Source: Mycolicibacter terrae (lineage in GTDB: Bacteria > Actinomycetota > Actinomycetes > Mycobacteriales > Mycobacteriaceae). From it: 64,000 nucleotides of DNA. A model generated the notes under the pieces. It had not been told where the DNA came from. It did not search any database and worked only from the letters and a program-made list of their open reading frames with translations. The stretch covers positions 2,604,001-2,668,000 of the forward strand of contig NZ_AP022564.1 in NCBI RefSeq assembly GCF_010727125.1. The letters run 5' to 3'. Below are positions 7,420 through 16,108 of this stretch, one piece after another; position 1 is the first letter of the stretch; the number at the start of each line of letters is the position of its first letter. Made by a program: the position numbers and the translations under genes.

Positions 7420-9006
7420 ATGGTGTTTGGCCTCGTCGTCGTTGTCACGCTCGTCGCCACCGTGGTCGCGGGCACGATCCTGGGCAAGCGGTATCGCGTC
7501 GGCCCGCCGGTATTGCTCATCCTGCTCGGCGGCATGCTGGGCCTGATCCCCCGCTTCGGCGAGATCCACCTCGACGGTGAGATCGTGTTGCTGCTGTTCC
7601 TGCCGGCGATCCTGTACTGGGAGAGCATGAACACCAGCTTTCGGGAGATCAGGGCGAATTTGCGCGTGATCGTCCTGGTCAGCGTGGGCCTGGTGATCGC
7701 CACCGCGGTCGCGGTGTCGTGGACGGCGCGGTCGCTGGGAATGGAACCCCATGCGGCATCGGTGCTGGGCGCCGTACTGTCGCCCACCGATGCCGCCGCG
7801 GTGGCCGGCCTGGCGAAGAAATTGCCGCGCCGGCCCCTCACCGTGCTGCGCGCCGAGAGCATCATCAACGACGGGACGGCGCTGGTGCTGTTCGCCGTGA
7901 CGGTCGCCGTCGCGACGGGCAGCCCCTCGATCGGGCCCGTCGACCTGGTGGGCCGATTCGTCGGCTCCTACCTCGGCGGTATCGCGGCCGGGTTGCTGGT
8001 CGGTGGGGCGGTCACGCTGGCGCGCCGCCGGCTGGACGCGCCGCTGGAGGAAGGCGCCCTGAGCGTGTTGACGCCGTTCGCGGCGTTTCTGCTGGCCCAG
8101 ACGTTTCACTGCAGCGGGGTCGTTGCGGTACTGGTGTCGGCCCTGGTCCTGAGCTACGTCGGCCCGCGGGTCATCGCGGCCCGTTCGCGGCTCCAGGCGT
8201 TCGCGTTCTGGGACATGGCGACGTTTCTGATCAACGGTTCCCTGTGGGTGTTCGTCGGGGTACAGCTTCCCGGTGCCGTGCACGGCATCGTCAATGTCGG
8301 CGAAGGCCTTGCCCATGCGACGGTGCTCGGCCTGGCGGTCACCGGTGTGGTCATCGTGACCCGGATCGCCTGGTCGGAGATCACCACCCTGCTCATTCGT
8401 GCCGTGGACCGGCGCGCCGTCCAGCGGACCCGTCGCGTCGACTGGCGGCAGCGCGCGGTGTCGAGTTGGGCAGGCTTCCGCGGCGCGGTGTCGCTGGCCG
8501 CGGCGCTGGCCGTCCCGCTAACCACCCACAGCGGCGAGGCGTTCCCGGATCGCAACCTGATCATCTACGTGGTGTCGTTCGTGATCCTGGTGACCGTGAT
8601 GCTGCAAGGCAGCACGTTGCCCGCGGTCGTTCGTTGGGCCCGGATGCCCGAGGATTCGGCGCGCGCCGAGGAATTGCGTCTGGCGCACACCCGCGCCGCC
8701 GAGGCGGCTCTCGATGCGTTGCCACGGGTGGCCGGTCAGCTCAATGCCGGCCAGGAGGTGTTGGACCGTCTGCACCAGGAGTACCAGTATCAGGCCGCGG
8801 TGGTCAGGGCGGACGATCAAGCCGACGACGCCGCCGGGTGCGAGGACCTGGTGCGGCAAATACATCTGGGCGTCCTTGAGCACAAGCGCCGGGCCGTCAC
8901 CGAACTTCGGGACCGAAATCAGATAGACGACATCGTGTTACGGGAGGTGCAGGCGGCGATGGATCTGGAGGAAGTACGACTGCTGGGTCCTGCCGACTCC
9001 GAGTAG
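7420..9006 (+). CDS. Na+/H+ antiporter (CPA1 family)
   Basis: Inner-membrane antiporter of about 528 residues, exchanging external H+ for Na+ (or K+). About 12 hydrophobic helices cover residues 1-415. The ion-binding signature is visible in GAVLSPTDAAAVAGL, followed by RAESIINDGTALVLF, which carries the conserved ND pair of CPA1 exchangers. The cytoplasmic C-terminal tail of about 110 residues is helical and charged. ATG 7420 follows a GTG at 7417 in the same frame; either could serve. It starts 30 nt after the TetR gene on the same strand and may be read from it, though no functional link is evident. Confidence 0.9.
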   Translation: MVFGLVVVVTLVATVVAGTILGKRYRVGPPVLLILLGGMLGLIPRFGEIHLDGEIVLLLFLPAILYWESMNTSFREIRANLRVIVLVSVGLVIATAVAVSWTARSLGMEPHAASVLGAVLSPTDAAAVAGLAKKLPRRPLTVLRAESIINDGTALVLFAVTVAVATGSPSIGPVDLVGRFVGSYLGGIAAGLLVGGAVTLARRRLDAPLEEGALSVLTPFAAFLLAQTFHCSGVVAVLVSALVLSYVGPRVIAARSRLQAFAFWDMATFLINGSLWVFVGVQLPGAVHGIVNVGEGLAHATVLGLAVTGVVIVTRIAWSEITTLLIRAVDRRAVQRTRRVDWRQRAVSSWAGFRGAVSLAAALAVPLTTHSGEAFPDRNLIIYVVSFVILVTVMLQGSTLPAVVRWARMPEDSARAEELRLAHTRAAEAALDALPRVAGQLNAGQEVLDRLHQEYQYQAAVVRADDQADDAAGCEDLVRQIHLGVLEHKRRAVTELRDRNQIDDIVLREVQAAMDLEEVRLLGPADSE

Positions 9007-9092
9007 TGGCCGAACGGGCCGGCCATGACGGCCGGCCGGACCGGTGCCCCGTCGCAGCGACAGGGCGACTGCGGGCCACTACTATCCACTTC

Positions 9093-9779
9093 GTGAGCGA
9101 TTCCTCGGCCCACCGACTGCGACTCACCGGGTTCGGCGCTGTGCTGGCGGCAGCCCTGCTGATCGCCCCGGTCGTCATCCCCGCCGGAACACCCGGTGCT
9201 GTCGCACCGGCCGGCGCGGCCTGTGCCGACGCCGAAGTGGTGTTCGCCCGCGGGCGCCTGGAATCGCCCGGGGCCGGCGCGGTCGGCAACGCGTTCGTCA
9301 GCGCGCTGCGCTCCAAAAGCTCGAAGAACATCAGTGTGTATGCGGTGAATTACCCCGCCGACAATCAGATCGACCAGGGCGCCAACGACATGAGCGCCCA
9401 CATCCAGAAGACGATCAACGGGTGCCCGAACACCCGTATTGTGCCGGCCGGCTACTCGCTGGGCGCGGCGGTCACCGACGTGGTGCTTGCGGTCCCCTTC
9501 TCGGTGTTCGGTTTCACCAATCCCCTGCCACCGGGCGCCGACGAGCACATCGCCGCAGTTGCGCTCTTCGGCAACGGCAGTCAATGGGTCGGCCCCATCA
9601 CGAACTTCAACCCGATCTACAACGATCGGACCATCGAGCAGTGTCATGGCGCCGACCCGGTCTGCAACCCCGCCGATCCGAACACCTGGCAGGACAACTG
9701 GCCGCAACACCTGGCCGGCGCCTATATCTCGTCGGGCATGGTCGGCCAGGCAGCTGACTTCGTCGCCGGAAAGCTGTAG
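9093..9779 (+). CDS. Secreted cutinase-family esterase (Culp)
   Basis: A secreted serine esterase of 228 residues with a signal peptide (about 1-40; VLAAALLIAPVVIPAG). The mature enzyme starts near ACADAEVVFARG, the typical Culp N-terminus with its first cysteine. The nucleophile is in GYSLGA, the Asp in DPVCNPAD, and the His in PQHLAGAY. Cysteine pairs match the two family disulfides. The GTG at 9093 is preferred because the earlier in-frame ATG at 9006 adds a charged leader that would bury the signal peptide. Mycobacterial cutinases hydrolyse lipid esters at the envelope; the actual substrate is unknown. Confidence 0.9.
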   Translation: MSDSSAHRLRLTGFGAVLAAALLIAPVVIPAGTPGAVAPAGAACADAEVVFARGRLESPGAGAVGNAFVSALRSKSSKNISVYAVNYPADNQIDQGANDMSAHIQKTINGCPNTRIVPAGYSLGAAVTDVVLAVPFSVFGFTNPLPPGADEHIAAVALFGNGSQWVGPITNFNPIYNDRTIEQCHGADPVCNPADPNTWQDNWPQHLAGAYISSGMVGQAADFVAGKL

Positions 9780-9828
9780 CCGGTGGCCATCAGCCCGCCC
9801 CGCCCGGTGTGAAAGCGCTCTACTGCGC

Positions 9829-10548
9829 TCAGCCCTTCGACAGTTCCGGCTCGCCACGGCCCAGGCTGCGGAATCCTGCGCAGGGTTCCTTGACGCCGAG
9901 CATGAACGGCAGCCCATTCCGCCGGAATCTCATCCGGTCGCGCCATCCCATGGCGTCGCCGGGTGCTGGTACCGCCGAGTTGGCGAGATCCAGGTAGTAC
10001 GTCGATGTTTGGCCCAACCCCTCGAAGTCGTGCACCAGCGGCAGGCAGGTCTGGCGGATCGGCTCGTCGAGGCACTGCGCGACGGGATCGGTCATCAACA
10101 CGTATTCGGGCACCGGCACTTGGTTTTTCAGCATCCGGTGCACCAGTATGACGTCGACACCGGCGAGTTCGGTGTGGCGCTTGACCTTCTGCTCGGCCAC
10201 CTCGCCCTGGTGGGCGACGAACTTCAGCGACAGGTTCATCAGCTGTTCGCAGCTCTTGCAGGCGCACATGCGGCTGTTCTCGATACGCGCGCGTCGGTCG
10301 AGAAACGCTTGATGCATCCGCGCCAGCCGCTCGCTGATGAGGCTTCGGGCGTCGCCGTCGGGCGCCCAGAAGAATGCCGCGTCGCCCTCCAGCTTCGCGA
10401 GCTTCATGCCCTTGGCGGCGTCGATGACCGATTCCAGCAAGGTGGCAACCGCCAGCTGGGCGTGCACCAGGTGGGTGCGGTTCCAGTTCATGTATGCGGT
10501 ATAACCGCCGATGTCGGCGATGACGAGTACCGCGCGCCGGATTGCCAT
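9829..10548 (-). CDS. DUF2652 protein with nucleotide-cyclase-like fold
   Basis: Protein of 239 residues opening [20 protein letters not shown]. That is the strand-helix start of class III cyclase-like domains and the family start of DUF2652 proteins. LEGDAAFFW (about 58-66) corresponds to the second metal region. A Cys-rich segment, MCACKSC (about 94-100), may bind metal. The usual catalytic purine- and metal-binding residues are not all evident, so cyclase activity is not claimed. The ATG at 10548 fits the family; an in-frame GTG at 10587 would overlap the upstream gene by 14 nt and cannot be excluded. It is last in an operon with two AhpD-like genes. Confidence 0.75.
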   Translation of the reverse strand: MAIRRAVLVIADIGGYTAYMNWNRTHLVHAQLAVATLLESVIDAAKGMKLAKLEGDAAFFWAPDGDARSLISERLARMHQAFLDRRARIENSRMCACKSCEQLMNLSLKFVAHQGEVAEQKVKRHTELAGVDVILVHRMLKNQVPVPEYVLMTDPVAQCLDEPIRQTCLPLVHDFEGLGQTSTYYLDLANSAVPAPGDAMGWRDRMRFRRNGLPFMLGVKEPCAGFRSLGRGEPELSKG

Positions 10549-10573
10549 GAACTCAGAAGTGTAGTCCGGGTCG

Positions 10574-11149
10574 CTAGCCGTAACCACGCTTCACCAGATG
10601 GCGTGCACCAGCCTGCATGGCAGCCGGGCCGGCCACCTCGAAGCCGAATGCATTGGCCAACCGGTCGGTGATATTGAAGACCAGACTCACCGCCAGGGCG
10701 TCCTTGAGCTGCTCGGCGGTTACGCCGGTCACCAGCACGGCGCGCACGTCGTCGGCATCGATGCTGTGCTCGCGCGTGAGTTTGCCCAGTAGGCCAAGCG
10801 TTGCCCGCAGCGGTTCGGTGATGGGAGCGGTCTCCAGATCGGCGAGGGTGGCCGCGGCCGTCGCGTGGTCGCCGTAGCAGAGGTTGGAGGTGGCGGTGTG
10901 CGCCGCAACGCAGAACGGGCACCGGTTGACCTGGGAGACATAGGCGGCCATCAGTTCCCGCTCCCCGATCGACCACGCCGAGGGTCCGCGCATCGCCTCG
11001 TTGGTCAGCGGTCCGCCGCCGTAGAACCCCGGGCGATAGAACGCGAGTTTGACGGCGTCGACGACCGGCTGGCGCGACACCAGTCGAATCATCCCCAGCA
11101 GGGCCTTGGTGCGCAGCCGGTGCCCGTGATCGAGAACGGCGAGCCTCAT
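10574..11149 (-). CDS. AhpD-like / carboxymuconolactone decarboxylase family protein
   Basis: Protein of 191 residues with the alkylhydroperoxidase core: CPFCVAAHT (about 80-88), the Cys-x2-Cys plus His set used by AhpD-type disulfide reductases. An acidic residue precedes it in [12 protein letters not shown]. Such proteins reduce peroxides or act as thiol redox partners. The start ATG at 11149 overlaps the upstream stop by 4 nt (ATGA, 11146-11149), so translation is coupled to the small paralogue-like gene before it. The cysteines are intact here. Confidence 0.85.
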   Translation of the reverse strand: MRLAVLDHGHRLRTKALLGMIRLVSRQPVVDAVKLAFYRPGFYGGGPLTNEAMRGPSAWSIGERELMAAYVSQVNRCPFCVAAHTATSNLCYGDHATAAATLADLETAPITEPLRATLGLLGKLTREHSIDADDVRAVLVTGVTAEQLKDALAVSLVFNITDRLANAFGFEVAGPAAMQAGARHLVKRGYG

Positions 11150-11460
11150 GTCGGGTTCCCTTCGCCGGCGGCGCCGAGCGTTTCCAGCGCACCGGTGTAC
11201 TGGCGGGTCGCCTGGCCGACCGCGGCGCACACCACGATCTCGAAGATCTGGTCTTCGCTCAGGCCGGCGGACCGTGCGGCGGCGACGTCGTCGTCGGTCA
11301 CCCGGTAGGAGCGCAGGGCCACCTTGTCGATCAAGGTGCTGATCGGTTCGTCGAGCCCGGCGTTGTCAAAGGCGGCCTGGCGCAGGTCAAGCGGCGCTGC
11401 CGCATCGTCACCGAGGATGCGGCCGAGTAGCGCCTTATATAAACCGGTGATGTCAGCCAT
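11146..11460 (-). CDS. Small AhpD/CMD-fold protein lacking the CxxC pair
   Basis: Protein of 104 residues, entirely helical. It resembles the C-terminal helices of carboxymuconolactone-decarboxylase/AhpD proteins (GLSEDQIFEIVVCAAVGQATRQY) but has a single Cys and no CxxC-H motif, so it is unlikely to be a peroxidase alone. It may form a complex with the coupled downstream AhpD-like protein, whose start overlaps its stop (inference). AAAGGAGGG lies upstream of the ATG. It is the first gene of a three-gene operon running to 9829. Confidence 0.75.
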   Translation of the reverse strand: MADITGLYKALLGRILGDDAAAPLDLRQAAFDNAGLDEPISTLIDKVALRSYRVTDDDVAAARSAGLSEDQIFEIVVCAAVGQATRQYTGALETLGAAGEGNPT

Positions 11461-11790
11461 GGGTTCGCAGCCCTCCTTTCACCGTCAGCCCTGGTTCGCA
11501 GGCGAACGCATACCCGCGCCTCCACCGCCATCAATCCTCTGTCTGAGCCGTGGACCACGGGCGGGAATCGGGCATCCGCCGGTGGGCGGTGTAGGCCGGC
11601 CAAATGAATTTCTTGGCGATTATTTGGATTTCGGAGATTTAATTGACGTAACCGGTAATAATTCTAAAGGTTGGCAACCGGTGGCCAGCTCGTGATCGAC
11701 CTCCCCGCGGGAGAGGTCGACCCATAGCGTCGCGCGTCCAGCAGAGCGCGTCGACATTCAGTCGGTGACCTTCCGAACAAGGGGGACCTC
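11461..11790. other. 330-bp intergenic region with an AT-rich core
   Basis: No gene was found. The segment about 11600-11665 is strikingly AT-rich for this genome (runs such as GGTAATAATTCTAAAGG). It lies between the divergent AhpD-like operon and the PE-PPE-domain gene, so it probably holds the promoters of both. Confidence 0.5.
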
Positions 11791-12555
11791 ATGAAGAAAA
11801 TGATCCTCGGCGCCGCGCTGGCTGGCGCCGCGCTGGCGTTCGCCGCTGCGGCCAACGCCGCCGACGAGAACAAGTACGACTTCCTTTACGGCTCCAACGA
11901 CGCGTTGGTCCTGGGCCCGACCAATATCCCGACGCCGAGCGCCAACTACATCAGCAACGGGATCGACCTGTACCTCGAACCGCTGGGGTACCAGGGGGAC
12001 CTTGCGTCGTCACACGCACTGACACTCCCCAACTCCTTCAACTTCCTTGACAGCGTCCCGGAAGGCGAAAAGATCCTTACCGACGCGATCTTGGCCGAGT
12101 ACCACGCCGGCACGATGGACTGCGACGCCGCAGGTGTGTGCAGCGATCCGCTGACCATTTTCACCTACTCCCAAAGCAGCCTGATAGCCGTTAACGTCCA
12201 AGACGACCTCGTGAAAGCCGGCGTCCCCGAGGACGCGTTACGTTTCGTGATGCTCGGCGCCACCCCCGGCGCCGTCCCCACCGACATGTACCCCACCGAA
12301 GTCTTCAACATCGAAGGCGACATCTACGCGACGAACTCGTTAACCAGGAGTTGGATAGACCTGCTGTTCGGGAACACGAATTGGCAGGACGTGCTGTACG
12401 GGCTGGCCGTCCACAACGCCTACCTCGGGTTGACGGCGGACCAGATCGCCTCGGCGGATTCGGTTACCGACGGCCTGACTACGTTCAACGAGATTCCCGA
12501 ACTCAGCTACCCCGAGTTGTTCGCAGCGCTGTTCAGTTCGTTCTTCCACGTGTGA
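11791..12555 (+). CDS. Secreted stand-alone PE-PPE-domain protein (serine hydrolase fold)
   Basis: Protein of 254 residues with a signal peptide (MKKMILGAALAGAALAFAAA, cleavage near NAADE). The C-terminal PE-PPE domain of mycobacterial PE/PPE proteins follows. The nucleophile region is FTYSQSSL: the usual GxSxS/G pattern with the first Gly replaced by Thr. A His in GLAVHNAY could complete a triad. There is no PE or PPE N-terminal module, so export would use the Sec signal rather than type VII secretion. AGGGGG lies upstream of the ATG. Related domains are esterases (M. tuberculosis Rv1430); activity here is inferred. Confidence 0.75.
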   Translation: MKKMILGAALAGAALAFAAAANAADENKYDFLYGSNDALVLGPTNIPTPSANYISNGIDLYLEPLGYQGDLASSHALTLPNSFNFLDSVPEGEKILTDAILAEYHAGTMDCDAAGVCSDPLTIFTYSQSSLIAVNVQDDLVKAGVPEDALRFVMLGATPGAVPTDMYPTEVFNIEGDIYATNSLTRSWIDLLFGNTNWQDVLYGLAVHNAYLGLTADQIASADSVTDGLTTFNEIPELSYPELFAALFSSFFHV

Positions 12556-12621
12556 TGCCCGGCTGGGCCTCAACCAGGAACTGTCAAGGATCTGAGGGGG
12601 ACCCGGTTTCTGGTCCGGTCG

Positions 12622-13443
12622 CTATGCGGCTAGGGGTTGGTGGGTCGTGGTCCACTGTAGGGCGAACTCGGTTGGGGTGAGCCCGCGGTGGGCGGAGTGG
12701 GGTCGGTTGGCGTTGTAGTCGCACCTCCAGTCTTCGATGATCACTTTGGCTTCCAGGAGCGAGTCGAAGCGCCACGAGTTGAGCAGTTCATCGCGGAGTC
12801 GGCCGTTGAACGATTCGACCCAGGCGTTCTGCCAAGGTGATCCGGGGTCGATGAACAGTGAGCCGGTGCCGTTGAACCGGCACCAGTCGTTGACGGCATG
12901 GGCGACGAACTCGGGTCCGTTGTCGAACCGCACGTAGCACGGTGCTCCGTGCATCAGGGCCAGGTGGTCGAGGACGTCGACGACACCGTCGGCGTTGATG
13001 GCCCGGTCGACGTGGATCGCCAGGGCTTCGCGGGTGAACTCGTCGATCACGTTGAGCATCTTCAAGGTGCGGCCGTCGACGGTGGTGTCGAACTGAAAGT
13101 CCATCGCCCAGATCACGTTCGGCCGGATTGGTGACATCGCCCCGACCGCGGTCCCGATGCCGGTCAGCCGTTTCTTCCTGCGGCGCTGCGGGACCCGCAG
13201 GCCCTCCTCGCGCCACAAACGGCGGATGCGCTTGTTGTTGGCATTCCAGCCGGCTTTCCGGGCTGCGATCGCCGCTCGCCGCCAGCCCCAGCGGGGCCGG
13301 TCGGTGGAGAACTTCCGAAGCCAATCCCGCAGCTCGGCTTCCTCATCGCTGATCGGTGCCGGCTGCAACCGCATCGTGGAGCGGTCGATGCCGACCACCG
13401 TGCAGGCCCGTCGTTCGGAGACCCCGAACCGCTCGCGCAGCAT
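12622..13443 (-). CDS. IS3-family transposase OrfB (DDE integrase)
   Basis: The catalytic half of the transposase. The rve core carries the DDE triad: Asp in WAMDFQ, Asp in RFDNGPEF, and Glu in WVESFNGRLRDE, with the K/R-rich HTH_21 region before it. As an isolated ORF it opens at ATG 13443, but the frame continues upstream to about 13500 and overlaps the end of orfA. The real product is probably an OrfAB fusion made by -1 frameshifting around 13476-13485. All catalytic residues are intact, so this copy could be active. Confidence 0.88.
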   Translation of the reverse strand: MLRERFGVSERRACTVVGIDRSTMRLQPAPISDEEAELRDWLRKFSTDRPRWGWRRAAIAARKAGWNANNKRIRRLWREEGLRVPQRRRKKRLTGIGTAVGAMSPIRPNVIWAMDFQFDTTVDGRTLKMLNVIDEFTREALAIHVDRAINADGVVDVLDHLALMHGAPCYVRFDNGPEFVAHAVNDWCRFNGTGSLFIDPGSPWQNAWVESFNGRLRDELLNSWRFDSLLEAKVIIEDWRCDYNANRPHSAHRGLTPTEFALQWTTTHQPLAA

Positions 13444-13472
13444 CGCCGCGGCGCTGCGCTTGCGGTTCGGGC

Positions 13473-13760
13473 CTAGAAGTTTCCCGCCGAAATCTCCTTG
13501 AGCATGTCGATGTCCAGGGCCTGGTTAGCGACCAGCTTCTTCAGGCGGGCGTTCTCGGCCTCGAGCTCTTTGAGGCGTTTGGCGTCGCTGGCCTTCATGC
13601 CGCCGTACTGGGCCACCCAGCGATGCCACGTCGACTCGGTGACCTCCAGGTGCCGACACACCGCGGAAAGCTCCTGGCCGGCGCCGAGGAGCTTGTTGCC
13701 CTCGGCAAGCTTGCGGATGATCTGATCCGGCGTGTGCCGCCGGCGCTTCTTCGCTGCCAT
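13473..13760 (-). CDS. IS3-family transposase OrfA (helix-turn-helix)
   Basis: A 95-residue DNA-binding protein. The N-terminal helix-turn-helix (about 10-55; VCRHLEVTESTWHRWVAQYGG) is followed by a leucine-zipper-like coiled coil (LKELEAENARLKKLV). It ends ISAGNF, the common OrfA C-terminus of this subgroup. It binds the element's ends and feeds into OrfB by frameshift. Confidence 0.88.
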   Translation of the reverse strand: MAAKKRRRHTPDQIIRKLAEGNKLLGAGQELSAVCRHLEVTESTWHRWVAQYGGMKASDAKRLKELEAENARLKKLVANQALDIDMLKEISAGNF

Positions 13761-13883
13761 GTCGTCGTCGATTCTTCCTGCCCGAACACCGGGCGTCAGA
13801 GTCGCACAACAACTGGACCACTACGAGGGGCTCACCTCAGATCAGCCGAAACGCAAGCATCACCCGAGGTAACACAGAAATAC

Positions 13884-13927
13884 AGTGGGGCGGGCGGGGC
13901 TCGAACCCGCGACCAACGGATTATGAG
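13884..13927. repeat. attL-like partial tRNA 3' copy
   Basis: 44 bp identical to 19861-19904, covering the tRNA from the anticodon loop (CTCATAA) to the 3' end. The 5' half is missing, so this is not a functional tRNA gene. Confidence 0.85.
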
Positions 13928-14090
13928 GCGGACCGTCATGCGTTGCTGCTGGCACCGTAGCCCATCCGAATGACTCCAGATGGCATCTAGACCCGTTGCA
14001 ACAGCTCGGCTTCCAAGCCACAATCGGCCCACAGGTGGGCTGTGGCGGCCAGTTCGCTGTTTGCTCGCTGTGTAGCACTTGCCGCCCGAG

Positions 14091-14123
14091 TACCGACACG
14101 CCACCGACACGGCGGACAGTCGG
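14091..14123. repeat. 33-bp direct repeat inside the island, left copy
   Basis: Matches 18406-18438 in the same orientation at 32 of 33 bases. It contains CCGACACG twice and GGCGGACAGTCGG. It starts 163 bp inside the left att repeat. Candidate arm-type integrase site (inference). Confidence 0.6.
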
Positions 14124-14137
14124 AACCGGCGAGCAAC

Positions 14138-15178
14138 CTAGCTACCGTCAGTGTCGGGCCATGGAACGGTTTCGGGCGTCCAACGTTCGGGCATGCGCTC
14201 GCCGAAAACTTGAACCCCCAGGAGTGCCAGGACAAACCGCCGCAAGTCACGCAGCTCGCTTGTGAGTTCGGCGGCGGTCAGGCGCTCAACGTTTCCATGC
14301 ACCAACTTACTGCGTATGTCATAGCAGTGCATGAAATAATCCTTGGGTTTCTTGTCAGCGAAACGCTCAGTCCCAAGACAACCGACTAGCTGACGGCCCC
14401 TGCGTCCGATCGGATCGAATTTGTCGTCCTCTAACGCCTCCGCAACATCCTGACGCAGCTCCTCGTCGATGTCCGACATCCCATCAAGCGTTTCTTTTAG
14501 GGTGTCTATCACACCGGCAATATCGCGTGGGCATTCATCTCGCGGCGGTAACAGCGCCTCGATCACAGTCGCCAGTAGTATGTAGCTCGTCTCCGGATTA
14601 TCCTCAAAGTACGAAGCGTGTACGAGTGCATAGGCTAGCGACTGTTGGTCGGTTATCTGATAACTGCGCTGCGTGATCCAACGCATCGCGTAGTTCACCA
14701 ACCCGTCTAAGCCTTGCAAAACTCGGGCGTCGGCGAGCATCTGTACTGTCAGCCCGCCTGACCTGCCGTCCTCGCAAACAAACAGACCCGGTTCCTCCCG
14801 GACGCGGCGTTCGGGGTTCGGATAATATGCGCTGCCGAAACCACTGGTTTGTTTCTCCGTTGGGTCACTATCCGATCCAATTTTGATCCCAACTAAGTAG
14901 TGCGCGAATGCGACTGTGACGTGGTTTCGCCACAATCGGGCAGCCGCGAGCGCTGCGTCAAACGTCGAAAAATTACGTCCATTCAACACCAGTTCAATAG
15001 CGTCATAGATAGATTCACCTTCGCTCGGCCCGAGTAACTCAACAACTCCGTCAGATCCTTCATCGGCAAGAACAACGCGAGTGACCTCGTCCGGTTCGCC
15101 AAGCCCGTTCGTGCTCATGCCGCCACTCAGCACTATCCTGTTGCGAAAGGAATACGTCATGTCAAAGCATGCTGCCAT
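14138..15178 (-). CDS. HEPN-motif protein, possible ApeA-like defence RNase
   Basis: Protein of up to 346 residues, unlike its neighbours in base composition (clearly more A+T). The C-terminal helical domain (about 170-330) contains YDIRSKLVHGN, an R-x4-H motif typical of HEPN RNases and of Apea-like HEPN abortive-infection proteins. The N-terminal half is beta-rich and unrecognised. ATG 15178 or ATG 15160 (MTYSFRN) are possible starts; the latter looks more natural but neither has well-spaced Shine-Dalgarno sequence. The IS3 relic ends only 23 bp upstream, so the native promoter is probably gone. Role in phage defence is inferred from motif and island location. Confidence 0.6.
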   Translation of the reverse strand: MAACFDMTYSFRNRIVLSGGMSTNGLGEPDEVTRVVLADEGSDGVVELLGPSEGESIYDAIELVLNGRNFSTFDAALAAARLWRNHVTVAFAHYLVGIKIGSDSDPTEKQTSGFGSAYYPNPERRVREEPGLFVCEDGRSGGLTVQMLADARVLQGLDGLVNYAMRWITQRSYQITDQQSLAYALVHASYFEDNPETSYILLATVIEALLPPRDECPRDIAGVIDTLKETLDGMSDIDEELRQDVAEALEDDKFDPIGRRGRQLVGCLGTERFADKKPKDYFMHCYDIRSKLVHGNVERLTAAELTSELRDLRRFVLALLGVQVFGERMPERWTPETVPWPDTDGS

Positions 15179-15241
15179 ACTCCAGGCGGCTGAAAAAGGC
15201 GGGGACTTCCCCGAGTTCAGTTGACTCGGCGGGTGTGAATT

Positions 15242-15815
15242 TCAGGCCGCGGTTGCGACGGGTGTGTGGAGCAGTTCGAACTCTATCGGGGTGAGTTTTC
15301 CGAGGGTGCGTTGCCGGCGGCGTCGGTGATAGGTCCGCTCGATCCAGATCACTATCGCCAGGCGTAGTTCGGCTCGGGTGGACCAGCGTTGCCGGTCGAG
15401 CACGTTGCGTTGCAAAAGGGCGAAGAACGACTCCATCGCCGCGTTGTCCCCGCACGCGCCGACGCGTCCCATCGAGCCATGTAACCCGTTGCGCGACAGG
15501 GCATGGACGAACTTCCGTGACCTGAATTGGCTGCCCCTGTCGGAATGGACGATCGTCGCGACAGGTGAGCGCAACGCGACCGCATGATCGAGCGCGGCCA
15601 CCGCCAGCGAGGACTTCATCCGCGAGTCCATCGAATAGCCCACAATCCGGTTGGAGTGCACGTCTGTTGATCAGGTGCGCATCGTCCCAATCTCGCTGAG
15701 TCAACGGTGCTTTGCGCCACTTGTAGAACGCTTGGGTGGAGAATCCCAGGACCCGCCAGGTCACCGTGACGGGCACGCCGTCGTCGGCAAGGTCGAGGAC
15801 CAGCGGGTACATCAT
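15242..15815 (-). pseudogene. IS3-family transposase OrfB, internal deletion and frameshift
   Basis: The start (MMYPLVLDLADDGVPVTVTW...) matches the N-terminus of OrfB up to DWDDAHLIN near 15670. The sequence then jumps to HSNRIVGYSMDSRM in another frame and continues to LLHTPVATAA. The lost segment contained the first catalytic Asp; the remaining DRGSQFRS and AMESFF carry the second Asp and the Glu. The product cannot be active. Confidence 0.8.
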
Positions 15816-16108
15816 TTTGGGTTGGCGTCCCGGGAAAGGTAGCCGATTGCGCGGCGCATCACCTCGGCCTCCTGCTCGAAAAGCTTGATCCGCTTGTGCG
15901 CTTCGCGCAGCTGCGCCAGTACATCATCACCGGCTGCCGCAGACCCGGTCCGGTCGACGCCATCGTCTCGGTCGGCGATCTTGAGCCAGCGATGTAGGCA
16001 GGCCTCGGAGATCCCGAAGTCTTTCGCGATCTGGCGCAGCGGCGCCTCGCCCTTGCGGGCTACAGCGATCACGTCAGCACGGAACTCGGCAGGAAACGGC
16101 TTCGGCAC
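15812..16108 (-). CDS. IS3-family transposase OrfA of the deleted copy
   Basis: A 98-residue helix-turn-helix protein (IAKDFGISEACLHRWLKIAD, about 27-46) with a heptad-rich C-terminus (LREAHKRIKLFEQEAEVM). Its stop overlaps the OrfB start (ATGA, 15812-15815). It is intact but has no functional OrfB partner in this element. Confidence 0.8.
   Translation of the reverse strand: MPKPFPAEFRADVIAVARKGEAPLRQIAKDFGISEACLHRWLKIADRDDGVDRTGSAAAGDDVLAQLREAHKRIKLFEQEAEVMRRAIGYLSRDANPK

Larger units (their letters stand above)
12611..13820 (-). mobile_element. IS3-family insertion sequence, copy 1
   Basis: A 1210-bp element with imperfect terminal inverted repeats starting TGGTCC at both ends (12611 rightwards and 13820 leftwards; 16 of 21 positions match). 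It carries orfA (60 bp from the right end) and orfB in the overlapping-frame arrangement of the family. No 3-4-bp target duplication is visible (TTC on one side, CTA on the other), which suggests later rearrangement at the site. Confidence 0.8.

Noticed and set aside
12582..12592. TGTCAAGGATC left of IS3 copy 1 as the end of another IS481 copy
   Set aside because: Only 11 bp match the IS481 repeat, with no adjoining element, so it is too weak to annotate.
13884..13957. A second tRNA gene at the left att repeat
   Set aside because: Only the 3' half is present; the D arm and 5' acceptor strand are missing.
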